A stretch of DNA of 34,579 nt from Deltaproteobacteria bacterium (lineage in GTDB: Bacteria; Myxococcota; B64-G9), in assembly GCA_019307065.1 (NCBI GenBank), contig JAFDKH010000030.1:1-34579 (forward strand), read 5' to 3'. Below the pieces are notes generated by a model. It was not told the origin of the DNA. It ran no database searches and saw only the letters and a list, made by a program, of their open reading frames with translations. Of this stretch, positions 8,891 to 16,804 are shown one piece after another; the stretch's first letter is position 1; each line of letters opens with the position of its first letter. The translations under genes and the position numbers were made by a program.

Positions 8891-8980
8891 ATGAAATCAA
8901 TTCGAATCACATTCCCGACATCATTCCACTCCTGGTTCTGCGTGGCGGCACAATGCCTTTCGAGGAGGGCCGACAAATGA
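8891..8980 (+). CDS. 29-residue leader ORF after the B12 riboswitch
   Basis: This short ORF, too small for most gene finders, begins right after the riboswitch hairpin. GGAG (8879-8882) is 8 nt before ATG 8891. The product is MKSIRITFPTSFHSWFCVAAQ followed by CLSRRADK: a basic end, a short hydrophobic stretch with two Cys, then a basic tail. Its TGA overlaps the ATG of the next ORF (ATGA at 8977-8980), the classic arrangement for translational coupling. It may be a true small protein or only a relay that carries riboswitch control to the downstream gene. Codon use is only moderately coding-like, so existence as a stable peptide is unproven. Confidence 0.45.
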   Translation: MKSIRITFPTSFHSWFCVAAQCLSRRADK

Positions 8981-9237
8981 GATGTGGAACAGTAATCTAC
9001 CTGACCGATGCAGCCAGTCTGACCGAAGACCTGGATGACGAGCTGGCCATCAAAAACCTGGGCTTGGACCCCAAATGGACAATTATTGCCGCTGATCTGA
9101 ACGGCTACTACGACTTAATCGACGCCACCCAGGTGCTGATTGTGCGGGGCGCCAAACATATCGAGGCACTCAGGGCTTTTTTGGCAAGCGAAAATGAGAT
9201 TCAACCGTTTGGAGAGCCGGTTCGCATGTTCGGCTGA
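8977..9237 (+). CDS. Orphan 86-residue protein under a cobalamin riboswitch
   Basis: I do not recognise the family. The start is ATG 8977, with a strong GAGGAGG (8962-8968) 8 nt upstream; an in-frame ATG at 8953 has no such site and would place this Shine-Dalgarno inside the gene. The sequence reads as a compact alpha/beta fold: strand GTVIYLT, acidic helix EDLDDELAIKNLG, strand KWTIIAAD, segment LNGYYDLIDA, strand QVLIVRG and helix AKHIEALRAFLAS. It has one Cys near the N-terminus and no signal peptide, so it is probably cytoplasmic. It is the only gene of normal coding quality downstream of the riboswitch on this strand, since the next gene is convergent 9 nt later. A role in cobalamin uptake, sensing or B12-independent metabolism is inferred from position alone. 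Confidence 0.75.
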   Translation: MRCGTVIYLTDAASLTEDLDDELAIKNLGLDPKWTIIAADLNGYYDLIDATQVLIVRGAKHIEALRAFLASENEIQPFGEPVRMFG

Positions 9238-9246
9238 ATCTGGAAG

Positions 9247-10212
9247 TCACAGATCGCTGGAGTCTATCGCAAGGTCGATTGTGACCGGGAAGTGATCGGA
9301 ACCGATTGAAGGACCCACGCGGCGATCGACGATCTTGATTTCTCTCGAAACCAGGCAGTGGTCGATCGGGACGTACAAGAAAAAAAGCCCGTCCGGCCAG
9401 CTGGGCTGGATGCCGAACCCCTGGCGGCTGTCGCGCAGATTGGACTCTTCGAGCAGATCTGCAAAATAAGGAGACCAGGAAGTCATGTTGAGATCGCCGA
9501 TCAACACGACCGGACCACTGATCTGCTTAACCTTTTGAGCCAGGTCACTGATTTGCCGGTTGCGGCTGTGGGCATACTCTGCCCCGACGGGTGGCAGCGG
9601 ATGAGTTCCAATTACGCTCAAGGAGCCGTTGGCGTATTTGAGCCTGGCCAGCACCGAGGGCACGCTCGAGCCGATCTGCAGGATCTCCATTTTTTCGGGC
9701 TCTAAGCGACTGAAGAAAGCTATTCCGAAGTTGTCATGGCGCGGGCGACTGACTTTATATTGGTAGTCCGGCAACAGCTCAGTCAATTTGGTCAACCAGG
9801 TTCCGGTAACTTCCATCACCAGAAAAAAATCTGGATCTTCTTCGCGAATAACCTCGGCCACCCGATCGTGCTGACGGTTGGCGCTGTTGACATTCAATAG
9901 CATCGCTCGCAGGCGAGTCGCTTTTGGGCTCACTTGCGCCGAGCCGAAATAGAGCGGCAGGATGGTAGCCGTATTGAGTAGCACAAACAGCCCGGCAATG
10001 AGTGCAAATTTGTATTTCTTGCCAATCAAGAAAGCGATTAGAAAAAGTAGCAGGAAAAAAAGATATTGCACTCGGAAGTGAGAAGCTATTTCGAAAAGCC
10101 AGTATAGTTTCCCGAAAAAGCCTGCGATAGTTGCCAAGCCGACCAGACAAGTGAAGCAAAACAACAGGCGCCAGATGTTTACTTTTGAAATGATGTTGCT
10201 CTTTTCAATCAT
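9247..10212 (-). CDS. Membrane-anchored endonuclease/exonuclease/phosphatase family protein
   Basis: This 321-residue protein has about three N-terminal membrane helices (about 12-85), then an EEP (DNase I/Mg-dependent phosphohydrolase) domain. The catalytic motifs are visible in order: an Asn in LLNVNSAN, the metal-binding Glu in FLVMEVTG, a His in IGTHPLPP, VLIGDLNMTSWSP, the His of PIDHCLV and the final GSDHFPV. The layout resembles YafD-type proteins. EEP domains cut nucleic acids, phosphoinositides or sphingolipids; the membrane anchor here leaves the substrate open. ATG 10212 has no clear Shine-Dalgarno. It is convergent with the B12-controlled gene and divergent from the Cys-rich lipoprotein. 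Confidence 0.9.
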   Translation of the reverse strand: MIEKSNIISKVNIWRLLFCFTCLVGLATIAGFFGKLYWLFEIASHFRVQYLFFLLLFLIAFLIGKKYKFALIAGLFVLLNTATILPLYFGSAQVSPKATRLRAMLLNVNSANRQHDRVAEVIREEDPDFFLVMEVTGTWLTKLTELLPDYQYKVSRPRHDNFGIAFFSRLEPEKMEILQIGSSVPSVLARLKYANGSLSVIGTHPLPPVGAEYAHSRNRQISDLAQKVKQISGPVVLIGDLNMTSWSPYFADLLEESNLRDSRQGFGIQPSWPDGLFFLYVPIDHCLVSREIKIVDRRVGPSIGSDHFPVTIDLAIDSSDL

Positions 10213-10241
10213 CAGTCATGGTATATCAAGACGATTAGTAA

Positions 10242-10250
10242 TGTGATAAT
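10242..10250 (+). promoter_or_regulatory. Extended -10 promoter placing transcription start at the ATG
   Basis: TG-N-GATAAT spans 10242-10250, an extended -10 element with five of six hexamer matches. A start seven nt later falls at about 10257, only two nt before ATG 10259. The gene has no Shine-Dalgarno, so a leaderless transcript is suggested. Confidence 0.45.
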
Positions 10251-10258
10251 ATTTCACC

Positions 10259-12343
10259 ATGCTGACTAAACTGATCAACACAGTCCTTCTGTTACTTGTT
10301 CCCCTTGTCGTGATCGGGGCCTGCTCTTCCGGGACTGATTGTGTCGACGGGCTGATGATCGACGGCAGCTGCCTGCCGCTCGATTGCCCCCGGCGTGATT
10401 GCCCGGACGGTTTCGTTTGCTTGAATGATCTGTGCGCTGAAGTTGCCTGTCTGGATAAAGATTGCGACTCGAGCCAGGCCTGCGCGGCAGGCATATGTTA
10501 CCTCAAGGACTGTGTCACCAGGAATTGCCCCGGTCTGGGGGAAGTCTGCGTAGATGAAGATTGCTTACCGGCCAGTTGTGTCGGAAAAGATTGCGGCGAG
10601 CGCCAGCGCTGTGCAGCTGGCATTTGCTATCCGATCGATTGTGATACAAAAAAATGTGTCGGCTACGGCGAAGTCTGCGTTGAAGAAGAATGTATTCAGC
10701 GCTCTTGCGTCGGAGTGGACTGCGAAAGCGACCAGCTATGTGCCGGGGGGCTTTGTTATCCTGCCGATTGCAGCTTAACGGGTTGTTTCAACGAAGGCGA
10801 AGTATGTGTCGACGGGATCTGCCAACGACGGGTCTGTGTCGGCGTGACTTGCGAAGTTCCGGGCATGGTTTGCGCCAACGGCTGGTGTTACCCCGAGGAT
10901 TGCAGCAATGAAGACTGCTCGGATTTCGGGGAAGTTTGCTATCAAGACGAGTGTATTCCGGCCGATTGTCTCGGGATCGCCTGCGATCCTGGCCAACGCT
11001 GCGCCCGCGGAGAATGTTTCGACCAAGACTGCGCAGGTCTTGCCTGTGAACAAGACCAGGTTTGCTACTTAGACAGTTGTGTCAACGTCAATTGCGTCGG
11101 CCGGGGCTGCCTGCCTGAATACTACTGTGTTGACGGCGAGTGTATCCTGGTTGAGTGTCCGGTTGAGTGCGATCTTGCCAGTCAATGCGCTACAGCCGAT
11201 TGCAACGGCATCGTTTTTACCTGCCTGTTTGATGTGCTCAGCTCAACCGCCGCCTGGATGGCCAGTGGTTTTGCTTGTTCCGATCAGGATGCCTGTACAA
11301 CGGGTGACATTTGCAGCGCCGGAGTTTGCGGCGGGACCGCAATGGTTTGTGAAGATCCCGACCCTGATTTTTGTGACGGCAATACCCGGGTGTACTACGA
11401 CAGCCCGGGAATTTGTGCCGACGGGGAGTGCCAGTACAACGAACGCCGCTACAATTGTTCGGTTAGCTGTGTGGCCGGAAAGTGCGAGGGCGATCCTTGT
11501 GAAGGGGTCAGCTGTGACGACGGTGAAACGTGCGTGAATGGTGATTGCATGTGCGGTGGAACGGGGCCGGATTGTTCGGCCAGTCAGACCTGCTGTGGTA
11601 CCCAATGCGTAAACACAGCCAGCGATCCGAATCATTGCGGGGGGTGTGATAACTCCTGCGGCCAGAACGCCGAGTGCGCTGCGAACAACTGTCGATGTGA
11701 TAGCGAAAACTGGGGCGACTGCAACAACTCCTGGTCGGATGGCTGCGAGCGCGACCTGCGTTCTTCGGACAGTAACTGTGGTGAATGTGGGTTTTCGTGT
11801 AATCAGCATGCCGATTGCTCGTCGAGTAGTTGCCACTGTGACGACGGCTGGGGCAACTGCGGCGGGGGTTGGAATAACGGTTGCGAGACGGCCCTGGGAA
11901 CCGAGGCGGACTGCACCGGCTGCGGAGACGAATGTGATCCCAACGAACAATGCACCGGAGGGGGCTGCCGCTGCGGCGGTGGCGCACTGGACTGTACCGG
12001 ATCAGATCAAAACTACTGCTGTGGCACTACCTGCTTGAACATAACCAATAATGCCGGCGCCTGTGGCTACGACTGCATTGTATGTGGTGATCACCAGAGC
12101 TGCCAGGATAAACAGTGCGTTTGCCATGACGGCTGGGGTGACTGCAATGCCGGCGATGGCTGTGAATCCCATCTGTGTTCGCCGAGCACTTGCGGTGACT
12201 GCATTACTGATTGTGCAGATAGTATAAGAGGCCACGCCTGTCTTGTTGGGAGCCCCTGCAGTTGTGGTTGCGAAAACAACGGCGATTGTCCGCCTGATTT
12301 TTATTGCGACACTCCAAACAGCCGCTGCTTGCCGATATTTTAA
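10259..12343 (+). CDS. Cys-rich repeat lipoprotein
   Basis: This 694-residue surface or periplasmic lipoprotein has an N-terminal signal (LLLLVPLVVIGAC) with lipidated Cys22. Residues about 43-320 hold some 13 tandem modules of 21-22 residues with the spacing C-x4-C-x5/6-C-x4-C-x4. Modules partly alternate between GEVCV-type and CAAGICYP-type, hinting at an ancestral 43-residue duplication. The C-terminal half has other Cys-rich motifs: DGCE, CGECGFSC, repeated GWGDCN/GWGNCG, and two copies of CCGT-[QT]-C. Such proteins are typical of myxobacterial-type genomes. The fold is surely disulfide-stabilised; function is unknown (binding or adhesion is plausible). No Shine-Dalgarno precedes ATG 10259. 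The next gene starts 20 nt after the stop, so the two probably form an operon. Confidence 0.88.
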   Translation: MLTKLINTVLLLLVPLVVIGACSSGTDCVDGLMIDGSCLPLDCPRRDCPDGFVCLNDLCAEVACLDKDCDSSQACAAGICYLKDCVTRNCPGLGEVCVDEDCLPASCVGKDCGERQRCAAGICYPIDCDTKKCVGYGEVCVEEECIQRSCVGVDCESDQLCAGGLCYPADCSLTGCFNEGEVCVDGICQRRVCVGVTCEVPGMVCANGWCYPEDCSNEDCSDFGEVCYQDECIPADCLGIACDPGQRCARGECFDQDCAGLACEQDQVCYLDSCVNVNCVGRGCLPEYYCVDGECILVECPVECDLASQCATADCNGIVFTCLFDVLSSTAAWMASGFACSDQDACTTGDICSAGVCGGTAMVCEDPDPDFCDGNTRVYYDSPGICADGECQYNERRYNCSVSCVAGKCEGDPCEGVSCDDGETCVNGDCMCGGTGPDCSASQTCCGTQCVNTASDPNHCGGCDNSCGQNAECAANNCRCDSENWGDCNNSWSDGCERDLRSSDSNCGECGFSCNQHADCSSSSCHCDDGWGNCGGGWNNGCETALGTEADCTGCGDECDPNEQCTGGGCRCGGGALDCTGSDQNYCCGTTCLNITNNAGACGYDCIVCGDHQSCQDKQCVCHDGWGDCNAGDGCESHLCSPSTCGDCITDCADSIRGHACLVGSPCSCGCENNGDCPPDFYCDTPNSRCLPIF

Positions 12344-12363
12344 CAAATATGAGGATCGCCAAG

Positions 12364-13737
12364 ATGCGAACCGGTTTTTCAATATTGATGTTTACGCTTC
12401 TAGTGCAGCCGCTTCGGGCGGATGAAGTCAACTCGAAACTTTATGAAAGTTATTCGCCGGTTACTCGCGAGTTCTACGGACCGTTCAAGCCTGGAGTTTT
12501 TCCCCAGACACCTTTCTGGTACCGGGTGACCACCCAGGCCGATAAGACTCAGGTAGTCATTGAGCCCGAAGGCAGGATTCGCTGGGTTGTTCACTATAAA
12601 AACGATCGGGTGGAATATAAGCAATTCTTAGTCAACGACAAGCCTTACTCGCGTTGTAGCTACAGGTATGACAACCAGGCAAGACTGATTGCCAAAGAGA
12701 TTCGTTTCGTCGATGCCCATGATCATACTGTTCGTCGCTTCATGCAATACGATTATGATTCAACCGGAAAATTGAAATCACTCAAACCGCCCAAAGGCAC
12801 CAGTGGGCGCAGTTGGAAAATTGAACAAACAAAAAACGGGTCGACCTGGACTTTATTCAGCGACAAAAATCTGCCTCTGCGTAGGGATAGTTACAACTCC
12901 AGGGGCTGGCTGCTGAGATCTGAATTTGCCAAGTACCAGGAGCTTCAGGCCAACAAGTCCAGTCTCGAACTGATATACAAGCTCGATAGCCAAGGGCGCA
13001 TTCGGAAAGTCGAGCGCAAAATTCTTGGAAAGAGCTATCCCCCGGCTCGCCTGGATCGTCCGGTTGCCCAAAAGTATCGTGCCTACGACAAGCCCAAGCC
13101 CGAAGTGATTGATGATATGGTTGATGCGGTCGGCAAGCTCAACGATTCGATGTCGCGGCGCGAAGTCCATTTGACAATAGGCCTGGCACCCCGGGGAGTT
13201 TTCCGCCTGCAAAACGGGATTGTCCATTCCGAAGAGATGTACGGTTGCCGGCTGAACCAGCTATCAGCGGTGGTCTACAGTCCACTCGACATGATCGATC
13301 ATATGAATATGGAATGTATCTGCGGCTACTGTTTTGCGCCGGCCAGCCAGGTGCATTTGGAAAAGGACAAGAAAATCGCTATCGAAGTTTCCTATCCGGG
13401 CTTGTCGATTATGGTATTTGATCCTGAGAAGAAATCCTGGACTTCATCCAAGATCAAAGAACTACGCTGGCACTGGGTATACAGCGCTATCAGGATCAAC
13501 GACGACGCTATCCAGGTTACCCCGTTGCACTTGGTGCTGACCTCGAGTGGCCCGCTTGCAGCCAAAGACTTGAAAAAAGGCTCGCGAGTGCTGGGTGTCG
13601 ACGGTAAGCCGGTCGAAATTAAATCCGTCTCTCACGAAAAACTTGCCAAACCCCAGAAGTGGTTTGCGGTTATTCCGAATGGAAAGATACCCTGGCACGC
13701 CGTCTCGGGCGTTATCGCCGGGCTGGAGCGGCGCTGA
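12364..13737 (+). CDS. Secreted protein with YD-like repeats and C-terminal Hedgehog-like Hint domain
   Basis: The start is ATG 12364 (457 aa): it has GAGGA 8 nt upstream and begins a clean signal peptide (MRTGFSILMFTLLVQPLRA). Upstream in-frame ATGs at 12304 and 12349 lack this, and 12304 overlaps the previous gene. Residues about 75-235 contain imperfect YD-type repeats (YRYDNQARL, YDYDSTGKL, DSYNSRGWL, YKLDSQGRI) as in Rhs/wall-associated proteins. The C-terminal 135 residues look like a Hint domain: nucleophile-type Cys323 in GYCFAPASQVHLE, which resembles the Hedgehog CFPGSATVHLE start, and the block B motif T386-P-L-H389. A WxxA-like DLKKGSRVLGVDG segment follows. It ends without the HN found in inteins, so cleavage by thioester (Hog-like) rather than splicing would be expected. 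Autoprocessing is inferred. Confidence 0.75.
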   Translation: MRTGFSILMFTLLVQPLRADEVNSKLYESYSPVTREFYGPFKPGVFPQTPFWYRVTTQADKTQVVIEPEGRIRWVVHYKNDRVEYKQFLVNDKPYSRCSYRYDNQARLIAKEIRFVDAHDHTVRRFMQYDYDSTGKLKSLKPPKGTSGRSWKIEQTKNGSTWTLFSDKNLPLRRDSYNSRGWLLRSEFAKYQELQANKSSLELIYKLDSQGRIRKVERKILGKSYPPARLDRPVAQKYRAYDKPKPEVIDDMVDAVGKLNDSMSRREVHLTIGLAPRGVFRLQNGIVHSEEMYGCRLNQLSAVVYSPLDMIDHMNMECICGYCFAPASQVHLEKDKKIAIEVSYPGLSIMVFDPEKKSWTSSKIKELRWHWVYSAIRINDDAIQVTPLHLVLTSSGPLAAKDLKKGSRVLGVDGKPVEIKSVSHEKLAKPQKWFAVIPNGKIPWHAVSGVIAGLERR

Positions 13738-13745
13738 TCTCCAGG

Positions 13746-15179
13746 CTAAAGGTCTAAATGGCCGGGATTCAAGATCCCTTTGGGGTCCATCAGCTTGCGC
13801 ACATCGCGAACCAGTCGGCGAAAGGTTGGATTGATCCGGTCGGCATAGCGATCCCAGGCCCACTGGGGCGTCTTGTAGGGGAAGAAGCCCAGCTCAACGG
13901 CCATGTCGGCTAGGTCTCTGTTGACGGCGCGAACCTTTTCAACATCTTTTTCATCATTCCGATCGAAGACAGTAATCCAGCGTAAGACTCCGAAGTGGCT
14001 GCCTTGCATCGGACGGCAAACTACCACCGGCGGTAAACCGTATTTTGCCAGGATCTCGGCGCCTTTCTTATAGCCTTCTTCGAAGCGGCTGGTTGGCCCG
14101 TAGGTGCCGACCCAGGTCAAACCACCCCCGGGGTGGTCGAGCAGGAAGTCAAGCCGGGTGGGGAACTTGGCGAACTTGGCGAATTTAGGCTCCAGCCGGA
14201 CCAGGTCTTCGAGGTCGAGGGGCCCGTCGAACTTGGCGCCCTTTGCGCGCCATTGGCCTACCAGATCGGCGATGATTTCTTTTTTGCAGGCGAAGTCGTT
14301 TTCGTAGTTGGACGAGAAGTCGATATAAACGAACAGAATCGGTTCATTGGGGTCCTGATAGGTAGGCCGGTATTCACCGAAGAGCATCTTCCCGGTCGCG
14401 CCCGAAAGAGTACCTATATCATCGACGATGTCCTCTTTGGCCAACTGTTTGGCCAGGCCATAGGCGTGCTCCACGTCGTAGGCCAGTATGAACAGGCGTT
14501 GAACATATTTCTTTTTTGGCCATAGCTGGACCGACATTTTGGTTACTACGCCGGTGCTGCCCTGAAAGCCGACGAACAAGCCATGCAGGGCAGGGAAGGG
14601 TGCGTTGGTGCAGGGAGTCGATGAGCCGTAAGCCATGTGGCCGGTCTGCAGGGTTTCTCCACTGGGTAAGATTGCTTCGATGGCGTTGATCCAGGCGGAT
14701 GCCGAACTTGTCCGCAGCGAGTAATTTGCCAAGCCGTCCATGATGCAGTTGGGGACTATACCGCTGTCGGGCGGTGACAACGGGTATGCAAAGCGCAGTC
14801 CGGGGTGGTTTTGATCGAGATAGTCGGAGATATCCTGCCAGGTGACACCCGGTTCGATGATTGCGTAAAGATCTTCTTCATTGACCTCGAGAATCTTGTT
14901 CATCTTGGTCAAGTTGAGGATGATTCCTCCTTTTTGGGGAACAGCCAGGCCGCCTAGATTGGTGTTGGCCATGACGCAGGTGACCGGGACAGAGAGCCGG
15001 TTGGCTTCGGTCAGCACCGAGCGTACATTCTCGGCCGATTTGGCGTAGACCACCAGGTCGGGTTTGCCGGCCGGGTTTTCGGTGATGTCTTGAGCGAACT
15101 CGGCCAAAACTTCCTCGTCGTCGGTTACGCTTTCTTTTCCCATTTTGGCAATCAGGGAATCGCGGATTTCTAAATTCAT
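13746..15179 (-). CDS. FAD-linked oxidase (PCMH-type FAD-binding, GlcD/4-cresol dehydrogenase-like)
   Basis: This 477-residue flavoprotein has an N-terminal PCMH-type FAD-binding domain: PDLVVYAKSAENVRSVL, VTCVMANTNLGGLAVP, IIEPGVTWQDISDYL, then a Gly-rich FVGFQGSTGVVTKM segment. A C-terminal FAD-linked oxidase cap ends in the family hallmark DPKGILNPGHLDL. It would oxidise a hydroxy acid, phenol or alcohol; the substrate cannot be read from the sequence. A GGAG Shine-Dalgarno lies about 8 nt before ATG 15179, which overlaps the stop of the SCP2-like gene by 4 nt, so the two are translationally coupled. Coupling to a lipid-carrier-like gene hints at a hydrophobic substrate (inference). It is convergent with the Hint gene, 8 nt apart. 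Confidence 0.9.
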   Translation of the reverse strand: MNLEIRDSLIAKMGKESVTDDEEVLAEFAQDITENPAGKPDLVVYAKSAENVRSVLTEANRLSVPVTCVMANTNLGGLAVPQKGGIILNLTKMNKILEVNEEDLYAIIEPGVTWQDISDYLDQNHPGLRFAYPLSPPDSGIVPNCIMDGLANYSLRTSSASAWINAIEAILPSGETLQTGHMAYGSSTPCTNAPFPALHGLFVGFQGSTGVVTKMSVQLWPKKKYVQRLFILAYDVEHAYGLAKQLAKEDIVDDIGTLSGATGKMLFGEYRPTYQDPNEPILFVYIDFSSNYENDFACKKEIIADLVGQWRAKGAKFDGPLDLEDLVRLEPKFAKFAKFPTRLDFLLDHPGGGLTWVGTYGPTSRFEEGYKKGAEILAKYGLPPVVVCRPMQGSHFGVLRWITVFDRNDEKDVEKVRAVNRDLADMAVELGFFPYKTPQWAWDRYADRINPTFRRLVRDVRKLMDPKGILNPGHLDL

Positions 15180-15544
15180 GATTGGCTCTCCACTTTGAGC
15201 AGTTTCAGCATTTTCAGAAGACGCCAGGCCTTGCCGCCGACTTTCAGCTTGCCGGACAGAACCGGGCCGACCATGCCGTGACCCAGGGCAACTCCTAGAA
15301 GCGCATCCATGCTGCCCAGCACGCGGGCATCGGCCTTGCCTTGTTCGCCGACGGCCATCAGCAGGTCTTCACCGGTGAAGTCCAAGGTGACGCGCATGTC
15401 TGAGGCACCCACCAGAATGGTCCCCTTCATTTTGCCAAGTACACGGGCCCCTTTTTCGGTTTGTAGATTGCGATCGATTAACGATTGCAGGATGTAACCG
15501 ACTAAATTCATTTCTCCGGGTGTTTTGAATACGACTTTAGGCAT
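15176..15544 (-). CDS. SCP2-like sterol/lipid-carrier domain protein
   Basis: This small 122-residue protein, with no signal peptide, has the SCP2 pattern: GKMKGTILVGASDMRVTLDFTG, then an evaluation-loop stretch (ARVLGSMDALLGVALG) and a C-terminal LSGKLKVGGKAWRLLKMLKLL helix region. SCP2 domains bind sterols, acyl chains or other hydrophobic ligands. ATG 15544 has GAGAGGA just upstream. It follows the PilZ gene by 16 nt and overlaps the oxidase gene by 4 nt, so it may hold or deliver a hydrophobic substrate or product of the oxidase. The match is by pattern only and is weaker than for the neighbours. Confidence 0.7.
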   Translation of the reverse strand: MPKVVFKTPGEMNLVGYILQSLIDRNLQTEKGARVLGKMKGTILVGASDMRVTLDFTGEDLLMAVGEQGKADARVLGSMDALLGVALGHGMVGPVLSGKLKVGGKAWRLLKMLKLLKVESQS

Positions 15545-15560
15545 GGCTTCCTCTCAAAAA

Positions 15561-16766
15561 TTAGCTAATGAGTTTTTTTTTCGGCGAGTACATGGCTGTC
15601 TCCAGATGCACCAGACGATCCAGGAAATCGCATAAGAGTTTCTGTTTTGAGTCGGACAGCGAATCGAAAGCCACTCCGACGCCGGGTACGACCCGGGGAT
15701 ATTCTGGGTTGGGTATTACAACCCTGACAACTGTGCCACTCAAGTCTAGAGTTTGGAGCGTGGCCGGGTCGACCAGATTCATATCTATCTTGCTTCCCTG
15801 AGGCGGGGGCATGCGGCTCTGGACGAAAACACCCCCGCCGCTGATATCGCGGGCATCGGTCGTTCCGAAGCTGTTGACGGCTTGAAAACGAAGCTTGATC
15901 CGGCGCATCAAGCGTGCATGCCGTCGAGGTTCATCGGCTTTATGCCGGATTTTTCCGGTGACTCTGCCGCTCATATAGCCGCGAATGAGGGTTTGACCTT
16001 CTATGCCCAGGTCGATAAATGCAACTCCAAAACCGCCATGACCGCTCTGCGAAGATTTCACGGAACTATGAACAACCCGGGCCAGCCCTTTCTCGAGGGG
16101 TTGACCGCCGGGTATACGTAGTCTGAAATCGATTTTGTCACGCTGGCGAACCTCGAGATCACTGGCGACGAACATTCCCGCCAAACAGAGATCATGAGTC
16201 AGAGCGTCGACCTTCTTTGAGCCGGATTTTATGTTGACTTCCAACCGGGTGTCGATGCGCGAGTAGCTACGACGTTCGAGTAAACCCTGGCGGATAGTGT
16301 CATCTACCAGAGTGTAGATAAGGAGTTGCTGCTGGGCTGAAAGTTGAATGAATTTTATTCCCATTCCGTGGCTGGCCGGATCGCCTGATTTTTCCACCCA
16401 GACTACTTCTCCTCTGGCCTTGAAGGGTAAGCCGCCCGAAACGGGAAAACCCTGGAAGTTGAGTCGTGTGCCCAGCGGCTGGAAATCGTTCGTGGCGACG
16501 AACAAGCCACCCTCGCCCAGGATGGTCAAGTAACGTTCCTGTATCTGGCCGGCAACCGAGTAGGCAACCTTCATGTAAATCGGTACTCTGAGAAATTCAC
16601 GCGTATCAGTGCCCGGATCGCGAGTTATTTGAAACAAGGCCTCTTCGATTTCGCAGCGCAGCATTCGCCAACGGGCTTTTTCTGTTTTCGTCAGGCAGTC
16701 GGGATCTTTGCGTTTGCGCTCATTGAGCGTGTCAAAAGCTTCTATCAGTCTGTCCTGTGATTCCAT
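15561..16766 (-). CDS. Triple PilZ-domain protein
   Basis: This 401-residue cytoplasmic protein has an N-terminal helical part (1-50) and three PilZ-type domains. Domain 1 (about 55-155) has R56-x3-R60 but LGEGG in place of DxSxxG. Domain 2 (about 165-265) has R166-x3-R170 and HDLCLAG, with Cys replacing the Ser. Domain 3 (about 281-395) has RRHAR and a canonical D307-x-S309-x-x-G312. Only the third therefore has the full c-di-GMP-binding signature. The domains resemble the Myxococcus paralogous PilZ type (TIGR02266). ATG 16766 is preceded by GAGG. It leads a probable operon with the SCP2-like and oxidase genes. A c-di-GMP effector role is likely, but its target is unknown. Confidence 0.88.
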   Translation of the reverse strand: MESQDRLIEAFDTLNERKRKDPDCLTKTEKARWRMLRCEIEEALFQITRDPGTDTREFLRVPIYMKVAYSVAGQIQERYLTILGEGGLFVATNDFQPLGTRLNFQGFPVSGGLPFKARGEVVWVEKSGDPASHGMGIKFIQLSAQQQLLIYTLVDDTIRQGLLERRSYSRIDTRLEVNIKSGSKKVDALTHDLCLAGMFVASDLEVRQRDKIDFRLRIPGGQPLEKGLARVVHSSVKSSQSGHGGFGVAFIDLGIEGQTLIRGYMSGRVTGKIRHKADEPRRHARLMRRIKLRFQAVNSFGTTDARDISGGGVFVQSRMPPPQGSKIDMNLVDPATLQTLDLSGTVVRVVIPNPEYPRVVPGVGVAFDSLSDSKQKLLCDFLDRLVHLETAMYSPKKKLIS

Positions 16767-16804
16767 TTGGGCCTCGAGTTGATTTACACAACAACAACGG
16801 TGTC

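Noticed and set aside
11243..11950. Minus-strand 235-codon frame opposite the Cys-rich gene
   Set aside because: The Val/Thr/Ala-rich product is the antisense reading of Cys/Asp/Gly-rich repeats; no start signal or family.
13723..13744. CTGGAG/CTCCAG inverted repeat between the convergent Hint and oxidase genes
   Set aside because: Six pairs with a 10-nt loop and no T-run on either strand; not enough to call a terminator.
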